Notes: a model not told the origin generated them from the letters alone. Shown: positions 22,006 to 35,300, counted from the first letter of the stretch. The stretch: DNA of 64,000 nucleotides from Cristatella mucedo (GCA_009760855.2 WPIO01000138.1:682001-746000); one strand, 5' to 3'. Program-made: numbers and translations.

Positions 22006-24845
22006 CACGTAAGGCAGTGGCGCCGCTTGGATTTTCAGGTGGGGACAACGCCTACAGAAAACAATCAACAGTGGAGACTTGAAGACTTTTATTTAAGCAG
22101 AGAGCGGTGGCTGAGAATAAATTAAAACCGTGTAATATTATAATATTATAATATTAATATTATAATATATAATATTATTATAATATTAATAAATTCGTAC
22201 TCATCACTTCACCCTCTTTCTCAGCATACAAGAGTGAGGCATCGATGAGGCAGTCCGGCACCCGTCGTAGTTCAATGGTTCGTCTTGGATAATTTGTAAT
22301 ACCCTGAGCACTCGTTATGCCTTGGCGGTCGACACTGGTAGTGCCAAAGTAAGTTGCACCAGCTTAGATGGTAGTTCTTAAGCAGCCTCAGTTCAACCTG
22401 ACTCTGCCAGCATGACTACAAGATCAAAATCATGCTGGCGCAGCACACCTGTCGTCACCTATGGATAGTGGTTCACAAAAGCCAGCTGCTATTTCTTGTT
22501 CACATCAAGTTAATGCAAAAACCACAATCCGGTCCTCTTGGTTTCTATTAAAAACTTCTTAATCCCTTCTTAACGGAAATTTTCGTGTTTCTGCGCTCCC
22601 TAGTTATCGTCATGACCCTGAAGGAGAAGCGATACTGCACAAAATAGGACCGAACAGAATGCTGCGCAACCAGCTCAACCCAACTCAACTGCCCATTCCA
22701 CGTTACACGTAACTGTTCGCTGCAGTAGGTTTGGCCACTCATTCTCTGGAATTGCTGTTTGTTGCTGAGCTCGTGAAGGAGAAGCTCAGAACTCTTTCAT
22801 GGGTTCTACTTTTATTATCTCCCCGTCTAAACCCAAACTCAGAGATCGCCACCAACGCTTGGTGACCGTACTTCAGTTCATTGATCAAGCTCATTTGCTG
22901 GACAACCATAGCTGATGGCATCCCTTCATCTTCCTAATAGCCAAACATCCTGCTTAACGCAGTGTATTAGTTGGTAAACACACTATTTCCTACAGTATCT
23001 CTTGGTTTATTTTCGCACCTAAGTATGTCTGTTGGATTCATTGCAACCGAGCTTCATCCTAACATTTGGCTCTCAGTGGACCTTTCAAGTTAAATGCAAA
23101 CCGAGCGAGCTAGTACGTGCATAAGCTTTAAACAAAATGATGCAAAACGACCTTGATCATGTTTATTAGTGACAGTGCTCCTTCACAAACTTGGGCGGTA
23201 GCAACTCTCTGCCCCCTGACTCCACCACCGAATCCAGTGCAATTACACGAAATAGTTGTAAGTAAGCCCAAAACGACATAATAGCTTTGCGGAGCTTCCA
23301 GAAGAAATGGCAGGTGGATCGCAGTTTCAAAGGTTTGAGAAACTAGCCCAGGCAGGCTCTTGGAGACAATTTGCAAGACTAGATTCTTGAGCAATAGCAT
23401 TCAGTTTGGTGATTTAACCCGGATCAACTTTCTTGATACTGTGAATTAGGAATTCTCTATGAAACGGCAAGACGATCACAACACGCCAAAGTTATTCGCA
23501 GCACCTAGTGTACCTTCAATCTCTCTAAAATTGACTAATATATACTGAAAACTTGGCAAAGATGTCCATAGCTGTGATCAGACAAATGAGTGAGCATGAG
23601 ACGGCAAAGTGAATAGCGAATCGATAAATTGCAAATTCATTACATAATTTGGTATTTATTCGTGGGACTAGTTTCTCCTTTTGACATCAGACGCCATGAC
23701 CAAGAAATAATAATAAGAATAATGAGAATACAGCGAAGCGAAAAAATTTTCGGTCTTTAAATTGATAGAGCAGCACCAAGAGTGGCAGCTAAAGTGACTG
23801 AGACATGCAAAGCAGATGAGGCAGAAGGAGGTAGGTGTGACAGTGCTAGTAGGAAGGGGTGTTCGAGTGTTGCATTAGCGTTTTTGGGCTGGTGAAAGAT
23901 AGGGAAACCTGGCTTTGGAGCACCAGAGAGGAAACTATCCTGGCGACTGTATCGCCAAACGCCGGAAGTGCCGACGTAAGCAATAGTGTCAGTGGAGAGG
24001 TCTCAGGAGACTACGATTACCAAACTCTTGCAATCCTAAACGCAGAGTGAAGAGGCAGCAAAATTTGGAGATAGACGAGCAGGATAGGTTGCAGAAGGGA
24101 CCGCATAAGGCGATGTGCCGCTTATGCTGACCGAGTATGCAAGAACTCAGGGAAACAGGGGTCCGAGTTGCAGTGCTATGTGATCATGGACTTCGAGAAA
24201 CGCTTACTCCCAAGGGACGAAATGGGAAGCAAGAAGAGAATTATTTTTCAACTTGAAAGTTTTTCTTGGTATCTGTCTTCCTTAGCTAGCTAACGATGAG
24301 GCCAGTAAATCTGATGTCCTCAGTCAAACCGAGTCAAAAAATCTCCCTCGATTGGTTTATGCTGAGATCTGCACTTATACAGTGCAAGATATAACTGCAA
24401 ATTTAAGTGCTTCATGTGTAGTATAACGATAGGTAAAGTGCATACAAGTAGACTTCGGGTCTTTTAGAACGCCATACAATTGTAGTTCTTAATGGAGTGC
24501 AGAAACCGTAGGCTTTGGAAACGACACTCCTAATAAGGAAGCAGAGATTGATAGCAGGTTGGCCATTTTCCCATTCCTGCTTAAGTCGTCATGCGCAAGA
24601 AGCGATTCCTCCTCAAGGCACTCAGCTGGTTCCCAGTAGCTCTCCTGGGAGCTCTCACCTTGAAGCTAAGCGTTACCCGAGCGATTAAAGGCGAACGCTT
24701 TGGCGGATGGTGAGGAGATATTTCAAAAGTTATCTATAGATGATAGTTACTGCGCCCTAATTTTGATAGTCATCGTACAGTCCACGGAAACTGAGATACT
24801 ATCATGTTTAATTCTATAATAATGCATCAATTAACATTAAAAAAA
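22006..24845. other. No recognised gene; AT-palindrome and a possible DNA-transposon end
   Basis: At 22015-22055, 'cagtggcgccgcttggattttcaggtgggga' resembles the terminal repeats of some hAT-like elements, but no partner end was found. At 22137-22195 there is a run of ATT/AAT palindromes. The rest has only short frames. Confidence 0.3.
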
Positions 24846-24849
24846 TATG

Positions 24850-26790
24850 TGTCTATGTAGCTCCGTCTGTAGCTCCACAAAGCCATAAAGACTATGTGGG
24901 TGTTACGCAGGGGAGTTTTGTATAGCATACTCACAGCCTAAGTTGCTTTCGGTACGCATTCGGTTGTGAACAGATTTCGTCTCAGGCAACAAAGAAAAGT
25001 TGGAAAGCATAGCAGAATCAGGAGAGCAGTTGAGGTTGTGAGTAGCATGGAAGTAGCAGCTCAGGACCGCTGAAAAGAGTGAGCCATAGTCAGCAGCAGG
25101 AGAGTAATTGTCGTTGGGTAAGAATTGTGGAAGCAAGTTCCACAGTATAGGACCTGCAGAGCTAAAGATTCTGTCACCAATGGTCTTTAAGCGGAGGAAT
25201 ATATAAGCTTGCCGTTGCATCAGATCAGACGCATCTATATCAGTCTGCCTAAGCACAACGTTTTTGAGGGGATATAGTTGTTTCTGTAGCACAAGTAAGT
25301 GGACCTGAGTGATGCGAGCTGCAAAAGGATGAACGGTATGTTGCGTGGATGACCGGTGTTCATAATGGTGCTCGGTTAACTGGTGTTTACTCATCACGTT
25401 TTTGTTTGAGACATGCATAACATGCGACCTACATTGTGCTAAGATGCCTTTTGCTATAGTGGCCTTAATGTCTGCTTCCACTGGCAAATATGTGCTCATG
25501 TGTGTTAAGTATTGATCATGCCTCATACCTAGCTTCTTAAAAACTTTCAAGGGAGTGCACATTTTGTGGCTTATGATTATTTCGGCATTAGAAACTACTT
25601 TTTCTTCTGAGCTCCTGTCACATAGAGAATGGTTGTTTGCTCCTAGAAGTGTCGGAGTGACACAAGAACGGGCTGGTAGTTTGTGATTCGTCCTACGTGC
25701 GAGTATGCCAGCTTACACTGTGTCCCTATTGCTTGCGGATTTTTCCACAAATCATCTGGTAAAGCTTTCTGTAGGGCATCTGTAAAGTGCCTAGAAAGAG
25801 ATTTAGTTCAAGGAGGATGCTATGCAAATGTATTATTAAGTGAGCCTGTTTTAAAGGAAAATTGTAGCAGTCGAAAGTGCTCAACAAGCGGCCTTGATTA
25901 AATCAGGGTGATTGGCAATGGCAATGGTGCACTACAATAAGCAGGCATGTTTATTAATCAAGCAAATATGAATTTGATCTTCACTTTAAAGTATAGCCAA
26001 AATCTGAAAGCCAGTTACGCTCTCCCAAGTGCTGCTTGATCACTTAATTTTCCGCAGTCATACACATTACCTTACTTTGATTACCTGAAGACGGCATGCT
26101 TGTGTAGTATAAAAATCAAGCAACACATGTGAGCACAATAATATAGAAAACACTTTCTTAGCGAGAAATCTGTACACTTCACGAAAGGATCTTTCTATTT
26201 TCCGTGTTAAAATGACTTTTTGCTCTACTCTTTTCTCACGCATTCACTTTCTTACGTGCATGAAAGTTACTCGCTGCGGCCAGCATAAACGTGCGGTAAA
26301 ACAAACTCAAGTCACGAATACGAACGTATACGAAACTCATCTGAGTGTCAAGTCAAGACAAAGTCTTCTGGCAATTTTAAAGTAATAAGGAACCGCAAAA
26401 GACAGTTCCTAATCTTCGACATGAGTCAGACGTGATGGCTAACTGTGGAAGCAGTCTTCTTAACGAAACTTTCACAATTAAAGAAGCTGTTAAAGACGAC
26501 ACCTAAACTCCAAACAGATGGTGATGGTCACACAAAACCGCCAAGTTTTAGCAGAACAAAACAATTTAGTCCAACCACACGCTTAGGGTGGTCAATGAGC
26601 GGCAGTTCAGTTGTATCTCCATTTAGTTTAAGGAATATGGCTGACATCCAGGACCGAATGTCGGCAAAGCATGTTTTCAGTTTATCAGAAGATGCAGCAA
26701 TTTCCTTTAGTTTAAATGACGAATGCAGCTGCATATTCCAATGTCACCAGCTAGTAAGATCACTTGCTAGCAGTTGGCATGACATCAAAA
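24850..26790 (-). mobile_element. LINE family B fragments, interrupted
   Basis: 24850-25215 encodes the C-terminus on the minus strand ('RLKTIGDRIFSSAGPILWN', 'LFSAVLSCYFHATHNLNCSP'). 26396-26790 encodes part of RT ('ADIRSWMSAIFLKLN'). Between them lie 1.18 kb of other sequence. A 219-codon frame (24903-25562) runs through the LINE end into the insert; its first ~130 codons are not LINE-like and not recognised. Confidence 0.6.
25674..25845 (+). mobile_element. LINE family A 3' tail
   Basis: Shares 'gtgattcgtcct', 'ctgtaaagtgcctagaaagagat' and a terminal 'tattattaag' with the family A tails. No coding part. Confidence 0.6.
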
Positions 26791-26799
26791 GCAAATAGT

Positions 26800-28450
26800 A
26801 AGAAGGACTTCAAACACGCAAAGAAAGATTTGACAGGCCATAAGCATTGAGCAAAGAATTCATCTAAGCAGAGATTTAAATGATGCAAACTCTCAAAAGG
26901 TAGTGGCTATATTCAGCATAAATTTCCATACCTTAAGTGCCTAAGATTTGAGTTCAGTGGAAATGATGCATAAATTACTGAAATGCAGGGAAGCAGGTGA
27001 TGCTAGAGTACACTGAAAATAACCTAGAAATGTTGACCTTGAAATTACGAAAGAGGACCCAAATGAAAGATTGTAAAGTCGATTCGATGCTTGATAAGGG
27101 GGCCACTGATGCTCAAGCCGCCGTGACGTGACGAGCATGCTACACCCTTGAGTAATAGAGAGAACAGCTTCTGGGTTTTTGTGGTCATTGGTGCGAAATC
27201 CTCCTAATAGATCTCAGAGTAAAAGGAGAGTGACGGTAACCGAAACTTGAGTCCTAACCAAGCCTAGACATAGTCTGTGTGCCTTTTAAGAGATAATCTG
27301 CCCAAACAATGCAGCAATAAATGAGCCACCTCCACATACTAGCTCATTGTGTGAGACCAGCAGCTGCTAGTTGCAAGCAACTTAGTCACAGGTCGCTTGC
27401 CAGTCGCTTGCCAGCATGTGTCACTACCGCCTGCAGTGAAGGGCCTTTGAGTTTGTAACGGTCAAGCTCCAACGCTCACGTACCATTACTTGCCTGTAAG
27501 GCATGAATTGCCTTTTTAAATTTCTCATCGTACGTTGAAAATCATCTACTTCGTTGATAGTACTAACACCCGTGCACAGCAAAATCAGAATTATGCTGCA
27601 CACCTTTCCCTCCATATTTTTGGTATGATTCGCTATCAAGTGGGTGAGGGAAGTTGAATTTCTAATGACTTTACTCAAATTAAACTCAGATAAGGTGGTG
27701 CAACCTTACCTATAATTATATTCAAAAATCATGATATTTATATAACAAGATAACAACTTTGTGGTGAAGAAAACGTTGAAGTGATAGAATCTCTTTTCTC
27801 GGTAGTGCTCGATGCTAGTTTTCCAGTTTCACACATGCAGCATGTGGCAATGCGCCACCGTCCAAATTGAAAGCCTAAACCTTAGAAATTAGCTATCCAA
27901 GCTGCGAAATGTATTTAGCAGTACAGAAGTTGGAAAATTGTCGTAGGTTTTGAAGTTATAGCTAAATACATGAAGCTGCAGCCTATGTGAAGTGACATAA
28001 CATCTTCCTGAAAGAAACACTACTCTAGACGTTATTTAGGAGTGAGAAGCAAAAATAGTAGCCAATTTTGGCTAAACAGGTTTTGAGTGACCACAAATAC
28101 TAATTAGACTAGTTGTGGTTCTAGTGTTGACAACTTGTAAAGACAAAATAAAATGAATTATTCTACAAAAATTCGTTACGGTGTGATACGAATGAAATGC
28201 TCATAGGGGCATACCCAGTGTTGTTATACCACAGGTTACTTCGTTAGGCATGTGAAACTGAAATACAGGTTTCATATGCAAGGGTAGCAATACGTGCTAT
28301 AAAAATCGAATTTTTTGTTAGCATGCTGGCTATTATACGATATATTAATTTTTCCCTCATACAAATGGTGCTACTGCATACGGGTAGCTAATAGAGGTAC
28401 AGCTGCAAAATGTCTAGTGCCTTTTCTCTCAGATGGTGAGTGCAAGGTAT
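26800..28450. other. Mostly no recognised gene
   Basis: Apart from the doubtful ORF at 27424-27615, only short frames are seen. No repeat boundaries could be placed. Confidence 0.3.
27424..27615 (-). CDS. Doubtful small secreted protein ORF
   Basis: From an ATG at 27615 the minus strand encodes 63 residues. The N-terminus looks like a signal peptide ('KVCSIILILLCTGVST'). A short acidic stretch (NEVDDF), a Lys-Arg and a basic tail with two Cys overall follow. A possible donor (gtacgtgag) lies about 50 nt before the stop, so the true gene could be spliced. It has no sequence match to the MKS peptide family. The frame also extends upstream to another ATG. May be chance. Confidence 0.25.
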   Translation of the reverse strand: MEGKVCSIILILLCTGVSTINEVDDFQRTMRNLKRQFMPYRQVMVRERWSLTVTNSKALHCRR

Positions 28451-28453
28451 CGT

Positions 28454-29470
28454 CATGTATTGATGACATCAGCACATGGATGGCAGTGAATTTTCTAAAA
28501 CTAAATGACGATAAAACTAACTTACTAGTTATGGCAAACCAAGTGTGATTCACAAATTAGAAAGGCTGACGCTCAGAATTGGCTCTGCCAGCATATCTCC
28601 AGTTAAATCAGCTTGAAATCAAGGTGTCATATTCCAAAGCGAACACTCGTTAGACGACCATATCAGCTCCACAGTCAAATCTGCCTATTTCCCGCTTCAT
28701 AATATTTAAAATTTGGACTTGTTTAGATAAGGATACCACATTTAAGTTGGTCCATGCATTCGTTACATCCTGTCTCAACTTCTGCAAGTCACTGCTCACT
28801 GGCCTACCGGCATGTGCGATCAGGCGCTTGCAGCTGGTGCAAAACTCTGCAGCTAGGGTTGTCTGTCGTGAGCGTCGCAGTTGCCACATTACTCCCCTTC
28901 TCGCCGACCTGCACTGGTTACCAGTCAAGCAACGGATCGACTTTAAGGTTTTGTCGCTCACTTTTAGGTCACTTCGTTTTTCGGCTCCAGCCGATCTCTC
29001 AGATATACTCCCCCTTCAGGCCAAGCATCACACTACCCACTTTTCGGAATCCAACAGTCTACAAAAACCCGTACAAACCTCAAATTCTTTCGAGACCGTG
29101 CATGTAGTTCGTATGCTCCCAAAGCCTGGAACTCCCTCCCGACCTGGGTCAGAACATCATCTGACCTGACCACATTTACAAAGAATTTAAAACACACCTA
29201 TTTAGGATAGCATTTAGTGGGTCCCTGTGATTCGTCCTTGATGTGCTTTTGCATGCTGACACTTTGCATGCTGCCAATGACCACATTTGCATGCTGACAC
29301 TGTGCATGTCACCCCTAACCATGCTATTCGTTTTGTTTTTTTATCAAGCATGATTTTACTCACCATTTAATTGCATTTCCCTGTGCAGCAAATGTAAAGT
29401 GCCTAGAAAGAGACTAAGTTCTATGAGGGCGCTTTATCAAGTGCATTATCATTTTTATTATTATCATTAT
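28454..29470 (+). mobile_element. LINE family A 3' fragment
   Basis: Starts inside RT after the YADD box ('CIDDISTWMAVNFLKLNDDKT'), then covers the C-terminal region 28747-29169 ('LLTGLPACAIRRLQLVQNSA', 'LLADLHWLPVKQRIDFKVL'), the 3' UTR and an ATT-rich tail near 29450-29470. Frameshifted. Confidence 0.8.
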
Positions 29471-29474
29471 GTCA

Positions 29475-30815
29475 AAGGAAACTCAGTGGACGCAGCCTGG
29501 TTGCATTGAAATACGGAAATTGCATAGATTTAGTGCTTATTCTGTTGCCTTTATTGTTTCGTCATTTTTCAAATAATGACCAAGAATTTATTTAAAAAAT
29601 CGTGACTGATTTCGGTATGCTATTTGAGATAACTCTGAAGCTCAACTGCCAAGCGCCAAGACAGCGAATGCCTTGTGATCAAATTCTTTTCTACTTAATT
29701 CGATAAGTTGCTCGCTGCAAGCACTAATGTAATGGAAGATTAATTAAATACTTCTAATGTAACTATCCACCCATCAGTAGTGAACGACTCTTGAGTTAGC
29801 AGGAATTTTAACCATCCGGGTTGATTTGAAAATATCATGACTTATATTAGTTGCTAGGTAAGAAGTTTTGCTCAGATATATAATAATTTTCACCCTACCT
29901 CGGCTCCTTCTAAACCATCATTAACGTCGTCGGCTCCTTTATAACCTTTTAGAGTTAAGTGGCTTATCGCAACGGAGGTATATTTTGCCTGGTGTCCATC
30001 AAAACGTTTCCAAACCATTTTTGAATTCATTACACGAGCAGTAAAACTCGTCTTGTTCTAGAAGATATTGCTATTTGTTTTACCTGACTCAACATAATGA
30101 AGCGCTTCCAAAGACCTATTAGGATGAAGCTGTCTGAATCCGCCGGCCTTCTTTCTCGGGTTTTAGCCCACTGAAATGCTTGTTCAAAAGACCAAATGGT
30201 TTCACTGGTCAACAATTTTTTTTGAGTGTACTTCATAACTTGCTATGTAATCCCATTTTTGCGCAAATAAGTTTTGAGGCTGATATGCATATTTCATCGG
30301 TCAAATATCGCTGTGAGTAATGTTTAACAAGTACGAAGCAGAATATCCAAAAAGCGAGTCAAAATTAATGATCGTGTTCACCTGTTTTTTTTTGATGAAT
30401 AATAACGGTAAAATAAATCCCCATGCTGTAAAGCAAAAACTGAATTATTTTATGCTGAATAAGTTATGTGACTAATAAGAAAACCAGAATATTTATGAGT
30501 CTCATATACTTCCCCAAATTAGCCGAAGTTCAGCATGAAAACGAGCTTAATTAGGATGTTGCCTTCTTATGTGCTTGAATGGTAATACGTTAATTTTAAT
30601 CTATTAATGTGATCCCAGAGAATAATAGTATCGTGCTGTACACGTTATTCGAAGACAGACCTTCAGAGGCTTTGTAAATAACATCGTTCTATGATTCAGC
30701 CAATTACATTGTCGTTAAGCAACATGGAATACAATTATACTGTTTTCTAATGCCATTTATTTCTTTAAATCTATCACGAAAGTTAGGTCAGCAGCGACTT
30801 TTGTAAACACAAACA
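29475..30815. other. No recognised gene
   Basis: AT-rich, with short frames only. It lies downstream of the peptide copy at 30.8-31.4 kb. Confidence 0.3.
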
Positions 30816-30821
30816 GCGTAC

Positions 30822-31395
30822 TTTATTGTTGCATTCTAAAGTAGTCCTCCAAGTACTTCAAAAGTGTTAGTCCATACTTAAAAGCAAAATTACCTCCCGT
30901 TCTGAATACCTGTTGAAGCGTTTTCGCCATGTCCCTCTTTGCTTTATCGTATTCTGAAACGAAGCAATTAAGCAGCGACAATACTCATTTAAGTTGTTCG
31001 TATTGCTCAATAAGAGTCACAAGAGCTACAGCCTGCTCAGCTGGCCCCGCTCTTCCTTTAGTTACCATTGATAAATTCATCCGCTTCCGCTTTCAACTCA
31101 TGGCTGAAGTCAGCATTCGCTTCAGCAAACTCAGCAAAAAATTTATGATGCTATGTTCTGTGGCTACGATGCATTATAAACTATATTATCAGCCAATAAT
31201 TTAGTGTCAACTCATGGCATGGGCAATTTGTTATTGTTGCTGTTCATTATTCCAACCCGTGAATAGGTTACGGCGGAAAATGTTATAAGCCAAGTTCATT
31301 TGTTCAGGTGAAAGCTAAATTAAACCTACTACGGAAATCACAAGGCTTAACAGCATCACAGCGAAAGCAGTGATAGTGAGGGACTTGATTTTTAC
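30822..31395 (-). pseudogene. Secreted-peptide gene copy, intact except the start codon (ATC)
   Basis: Minus-strand exons 31389-31330 (60 nt), 31129-31066 (64 nt) and 30953-30823 (with TAA) join in phases 0 and 1, with donors gtaggt and gtaact and acceptors ag and tttcag. The signal exon reads Ile-Lys-Ser-Leu-Thr-Ile then a hydrophobic core; codon 1 (31387-31389) is ATC where the relatives have ATG. Exon 2 is acidic (ELKAEADEF). Exon 3 starts Glu-Tyr, has Lys-Arg at residues 6-7, then 'TLQQVF' and a Tyr/Phe/Lys-rich helix-like end. AATAAA overlaps the stop (30822-30827). An acceptor ends at 31396, 6 nt before codon 1. With every other feature intact this is a very recent loss, a sequence error or unusual non-AUG initiation. 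The next in-frame ATG would leave only about half of the signal peptide. Confidence 0.55.
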
Positions 31396-31399
31396 CTGA

Positions 31400-34300
31400 A
31401 GAAGTCGGAGAAAACGTAATTAACCTCCATTTGCACAAGCTGAAGAACTTAAGTAGTCCATTAAGTCTTTTAAAGCTCTTCAGTTTAACGCTGGCAGTTG
31501 TCGCATGCTGCAATGTTGAGATTCTGAGTTAGGAATCTACTGAGTTAGGGTAGTCATTGAGCGACGATCTTAGCCTATTAGGGACGTGTAATGCCATTTC
31601 CTGGACTAAAGAAAAACACGGCCTATGCCGTTGTTTATAACAAGCAGCCTTGAGCAAACCTCTAGGAAAAATGATTTCTGATTGACGGACATTGGCGTGG
31701 TGTATTGTGCTATATGTGTGAATTTTCAGAAGAAAAACACCTAAACAAGTGCTTTCTTCACTGGTATTATTTCATCAATAGCTTGTGATCCATTCAGTAA
31801 AGGATCGACGGAAGACATCTTCTAAGTAATGATTAGCCAAGAGAAATTTACGTTCGCAAAAGAATACGCACTTGCAGCAAGCATAATAGTCAAGCAGTAT
31901 ACAGACAATACAATGAACGCTTAAGTAATTAGAATTTAGTGGCCATTAAATATAACTTTGAGTAATGTCCGGATACGTTACGGAAATTCAATTTCACTCG
32001 TGGTCTGTGTGCCTTCAGTGCATATGCATACTGATAGGACAGTATCATCGATGGCATCAGGAATGAGTTAAAATAACATTTTATTTAGCAAAGAATGCAA
32101 CATGCCGAGAAAGGCAGCATGTGCTTTTCGCAAACTTGTGAACTCGTTGTCTGGAGGAAGGGACCAGCCGTGGTGTTTAGTATGTTGACAATGTTACCCA
32201 AAGTGATGACGAGAAGTCTACTTAATGGAGACCGCTGCACATTTGAGTCACTTTTTGGATGGAGTTAATAAAATTAGCAGAAGGGTATCTGTGTTTGAGT
32301 TATGACCTGAATGTAGATGATGACCACTGGGTGAAGATTATATTAAATCAGCTTTATTCAGAACCAAGGTCCAAAAATCTCAAGCAATAATAATATAGCA
32401 TTTTCTGGCTTTTTCTCTTACGCCGAATGACTCAAAGCTTGCATTGGCTTAATACCTCTCAAGGACAGCGATACATTGTTTCACGTGCGCCTTCGAGAAA
32501 TGCAGACGGGGCTCATTCAAAAAGAGCCGAAGGTACTGCAATCGAGCAGCTCCCCTAAATTCACAAACTGCAAGTACGTCAAACTGTTAGCGAACAATAT
32601 GTGAATAAATCGTGAACACCTCAGAGAAAAAATGAACACTCTACGGCCAAACTATCTCACTCACGATCGCGTTGGTGCGTCTAATGTTGCAGCACCCACG
32701 CCAGACTAGAAAATAGTTTTACAGCGACATTGCAAGCTAAAGTTTTGTTAAAGTTGCCGTTCCTTGTGATTGCTGCGAAGACTGGAAAACGCGAAATAGA
32801 AAACCGGAACAGAAGAAGCGGAAGACAAACGAAGCACAAGCAGCACGAATTAGGCATGATGAGAACCCATATAAATCGGAGTTGAGGGCTGGGTAAGTCT
32901 TCAAACAGCTCCTGTGCTAAACAAGCAAGACACTTCTGACATCTCAGCTGGAGGCGACGAGTGCTGACTGGCGTCCGCTAGCACTATACATGACCTAACG
33001 TTGACTCAGAATGTTCGATCTGACCACGACTGCCTTCGCGGCTAAAGTGCTGCTCCTCCAACGTGCTGTTGGTGCAGCAAGGACCTCCACAGCGATGCGA
33101 TGTAGTAGGCGTAGTTGGCTTGGGTGACAGGCTGCTCGTATTTCATTTGAAATTTAACCCCGATATGCCGCCGAACTTGGAAATAGACTCTACTTCAAAG
33201 TTCGGCGACATCTATTTAATAGAGGGATGGATGTTTTCAATATCTACCAGCTGTTTTTTTCGGTCACTTATCCCTGTTTTTACAATTTGTGGCTTAGTAG
33301 TATAGCTGTTGTCATGTTATCTTTGCTTAGGTAATGCTGCTTGCCGATCTAATTACGGTAAAACGTTCCATTTAAGAGACAATTTACACAGCCAGTCATA
33401 TCGCTCGGTATCTGTGCAAGATTTTGGAAGACCACTACGAAGACTGGCTAGAGATATTTTCAAGTTACCTTGTTCAATGAGAATAGCACTTGAATAATTC
33501 AATTAAGCTGAGCCAGCAAGAAAATAATACGCACAAAATGCGAGATCTATGGCTGAACTTAGTAAAAGGTGCCACAAACTTAGCCGTTCGCCCTTGGCAG
33601 AAAAGCTGCGATAACTTTGGATTGATAAACGAATGCAGATCGAAATTCTTACTCGAACTCACAAGATCCATCCACCCATCAGGCTCGGCTTCTTAACATT
33701 TAGATGCACTGCTTCACCATTTTTAGATCGCCGGTATCCCAAGGTACGCTTCAGATGAAAAATAAATTAACTATCTGGTTGTTATACTTCAATGAACTTC
33801 AGCGACATATGATTTTCTGCTGACAATCTTCGACTAAGGATTTTTCGCACACAACTCCTTAGCAACTGCGCTTCTACCACGCTTCAGACTCTTAGCATAT
33901 CTTTTGAAGCCATCGGGAGCTGCTGCTAGAGCTATAATAAATTTTTAGACTGCACTATTGACTCCCGTGCATTCCACTTTCCTTGTACATGCTGAGATAA
34001 AGTCAATTGGCTACGTTATGTGTAGCGAATGATGCTTATGCTTTGAGGTTTGCGCAAATAAATCTACCGCGTAACATTTGTCTAGTCCTCGTTGAGGTTT
34101 CAACTTGATACCGATAGAGAAACGCACCCAAATTGATTAGCCAATTGAAAAAATTGAGAATTATTTCACCTTTCAAGGATCTTTGAATAAACACATTGTG
34201 ACTGTGCAAAATAATTTGGTTTCATAGGCTACGTTTTCTTTTTTATTGTAACGACGGTTGAAATGACGCCTTAGGCTGAACTTACATTAACATGTCTCTT

Positions 34301-34435
34301 CTAACCACTATTTCTTTCATGCACCAGAATTACACTTATTTTCAGATTTTCGTCCTGATAAAGCTGCTTTATTCTAGAATCCTGACTCCACAACAATATG
34401 CTGCGCTCGGTATTAGCATTCAAGCTTCAAAGGCA
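31400..34435. other. No recognised gene; one isolated TATA-like promoter
   Basis: At 32871-32877 on the plus strand there is 'catataaatc', followed 20 nt later by a donor-like 'ctgggtaagt'. No downstream coding exon could be tied to it. Otherwise only short frames. Confidence 0.25.
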
Positions 34436-34438
34436 AAA

Positions 34439-34560
34439 TGCCGAGCTGGTTTGGTTCAACGGTTAGGGTGCTCGCCCCGATCAAGGTTTGGCTGAAGTCG
34501 TGGGCTCGAGCCCGGCGGCATATGTCAAGCGCCGGAGTGGGTGCTAATCTAATGAATTAT
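34439..34560 (+). mobile_element. tRNA-derived SINE (type 1)
   Basis: A box 'tggttcaacgg' (34452-34462) and B box 'gggctcgagcc' (34502-34512) sit in a tRNA-like head that also has an anticodon-arm region 'cgccccgatcaagg'. After the head, 'ggcatatgtcaagcgcc' resembles the start of the LINE A 3' segment. Sister copies: 53541-53690 (-) and 49927-50070 (+). Confidence 0.65.
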
Positions 34561-35300
34561 TTATATAAATGGCAATTAATATTTTGTATTTTTTTCTGGT
34601 CGATAAGATAGGGCTACACGCCTGACACGAATATTGAATTACCTGTACTCCTCATTTGTCCTAAACCTAAGATCCAGCTGCTAGGGGTCTCTTCCAATTG
34701 ATTTTTTGAATTTTTAGTTGGCTATCGCGATTTCTACTTTGGTCATATTCCATTCCAATGTAACTGATTAATAACCGCATCTCAGCTTTATTGTAATGCA
34801 TTTGGCGGAAAGTCAAATAACGTATTCAGATTCCCTTATGATACCCAATGCAACCGTAAAGCATGGACGGCGTGCAAACTTCGTTTTTAGAACGCTTAAT
34901 GCAAAGCTGTGCTTTCGAACGATATAAATTCCAAGCTATCTAGCCTAATTTTTTCCTAGTGCAAAGTGCACTGATTATGCAATTATATATTACATACATA
35001 TATATACAATTATATATACATACGTATATATACAATTATACAATGTAATTAAAAGCCTCACTTTAAACAGTTTTTTCCACTCAAGTAAATGCCGACAGCA
35101 ACTTCAGCGCCCAAGTGATTAATTGGTTGAGCTATTAGCCGTATTCGCGGCTATCGATTGCAGTGAACTGCTCATGAGTCAGCGCCCGCGATTTCAAATA
35201 ATGTTGCTGGTAAACGTAAACGATTGAGTAGCATAATATGCAATCCACGTTGAAGCTTCGCCTTGCAGATTGCCTAATTCATTTGCAATGCATTCGAGTG
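34561..35300. repeat. AT-rich, with a TATATACAAT/TACATA short repeat
   Basis: 34985-35045 has repeated 'tacatacatatatatacaatta' units. No gene seen. Confidence 0.5.

Noticed and set aside
24591-24713. 40-residue ORF beginning MRKKRFLLKALSWF, resembling a signal or leader peptide
   Set aside because: Too short. The hydrophobic stretch is ordinary, no paralogue was found and no exon context links it to the peptide family.
24903-25562. 219-codon minus ORF, the longest non-RT-core frame in its region
   Set aside because: The C-terminal third is the LINE B end; the rest is an insert with no motif. The fused frame is accidental.
32871-32900. TATA box with a donor-like site as the start of another peptide gene
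   Set aside because: No signal exon follows within about 1 kb and the block does not match the 49- and 63.8-kb promoters.
34452-34512. A/B-box pair as a real tRNA gene
   Set aside because: The cloverleaf is imperfect, and the same head occurs with a LINE tail at 53.5 and 50.0 kb, so it is a SINE.
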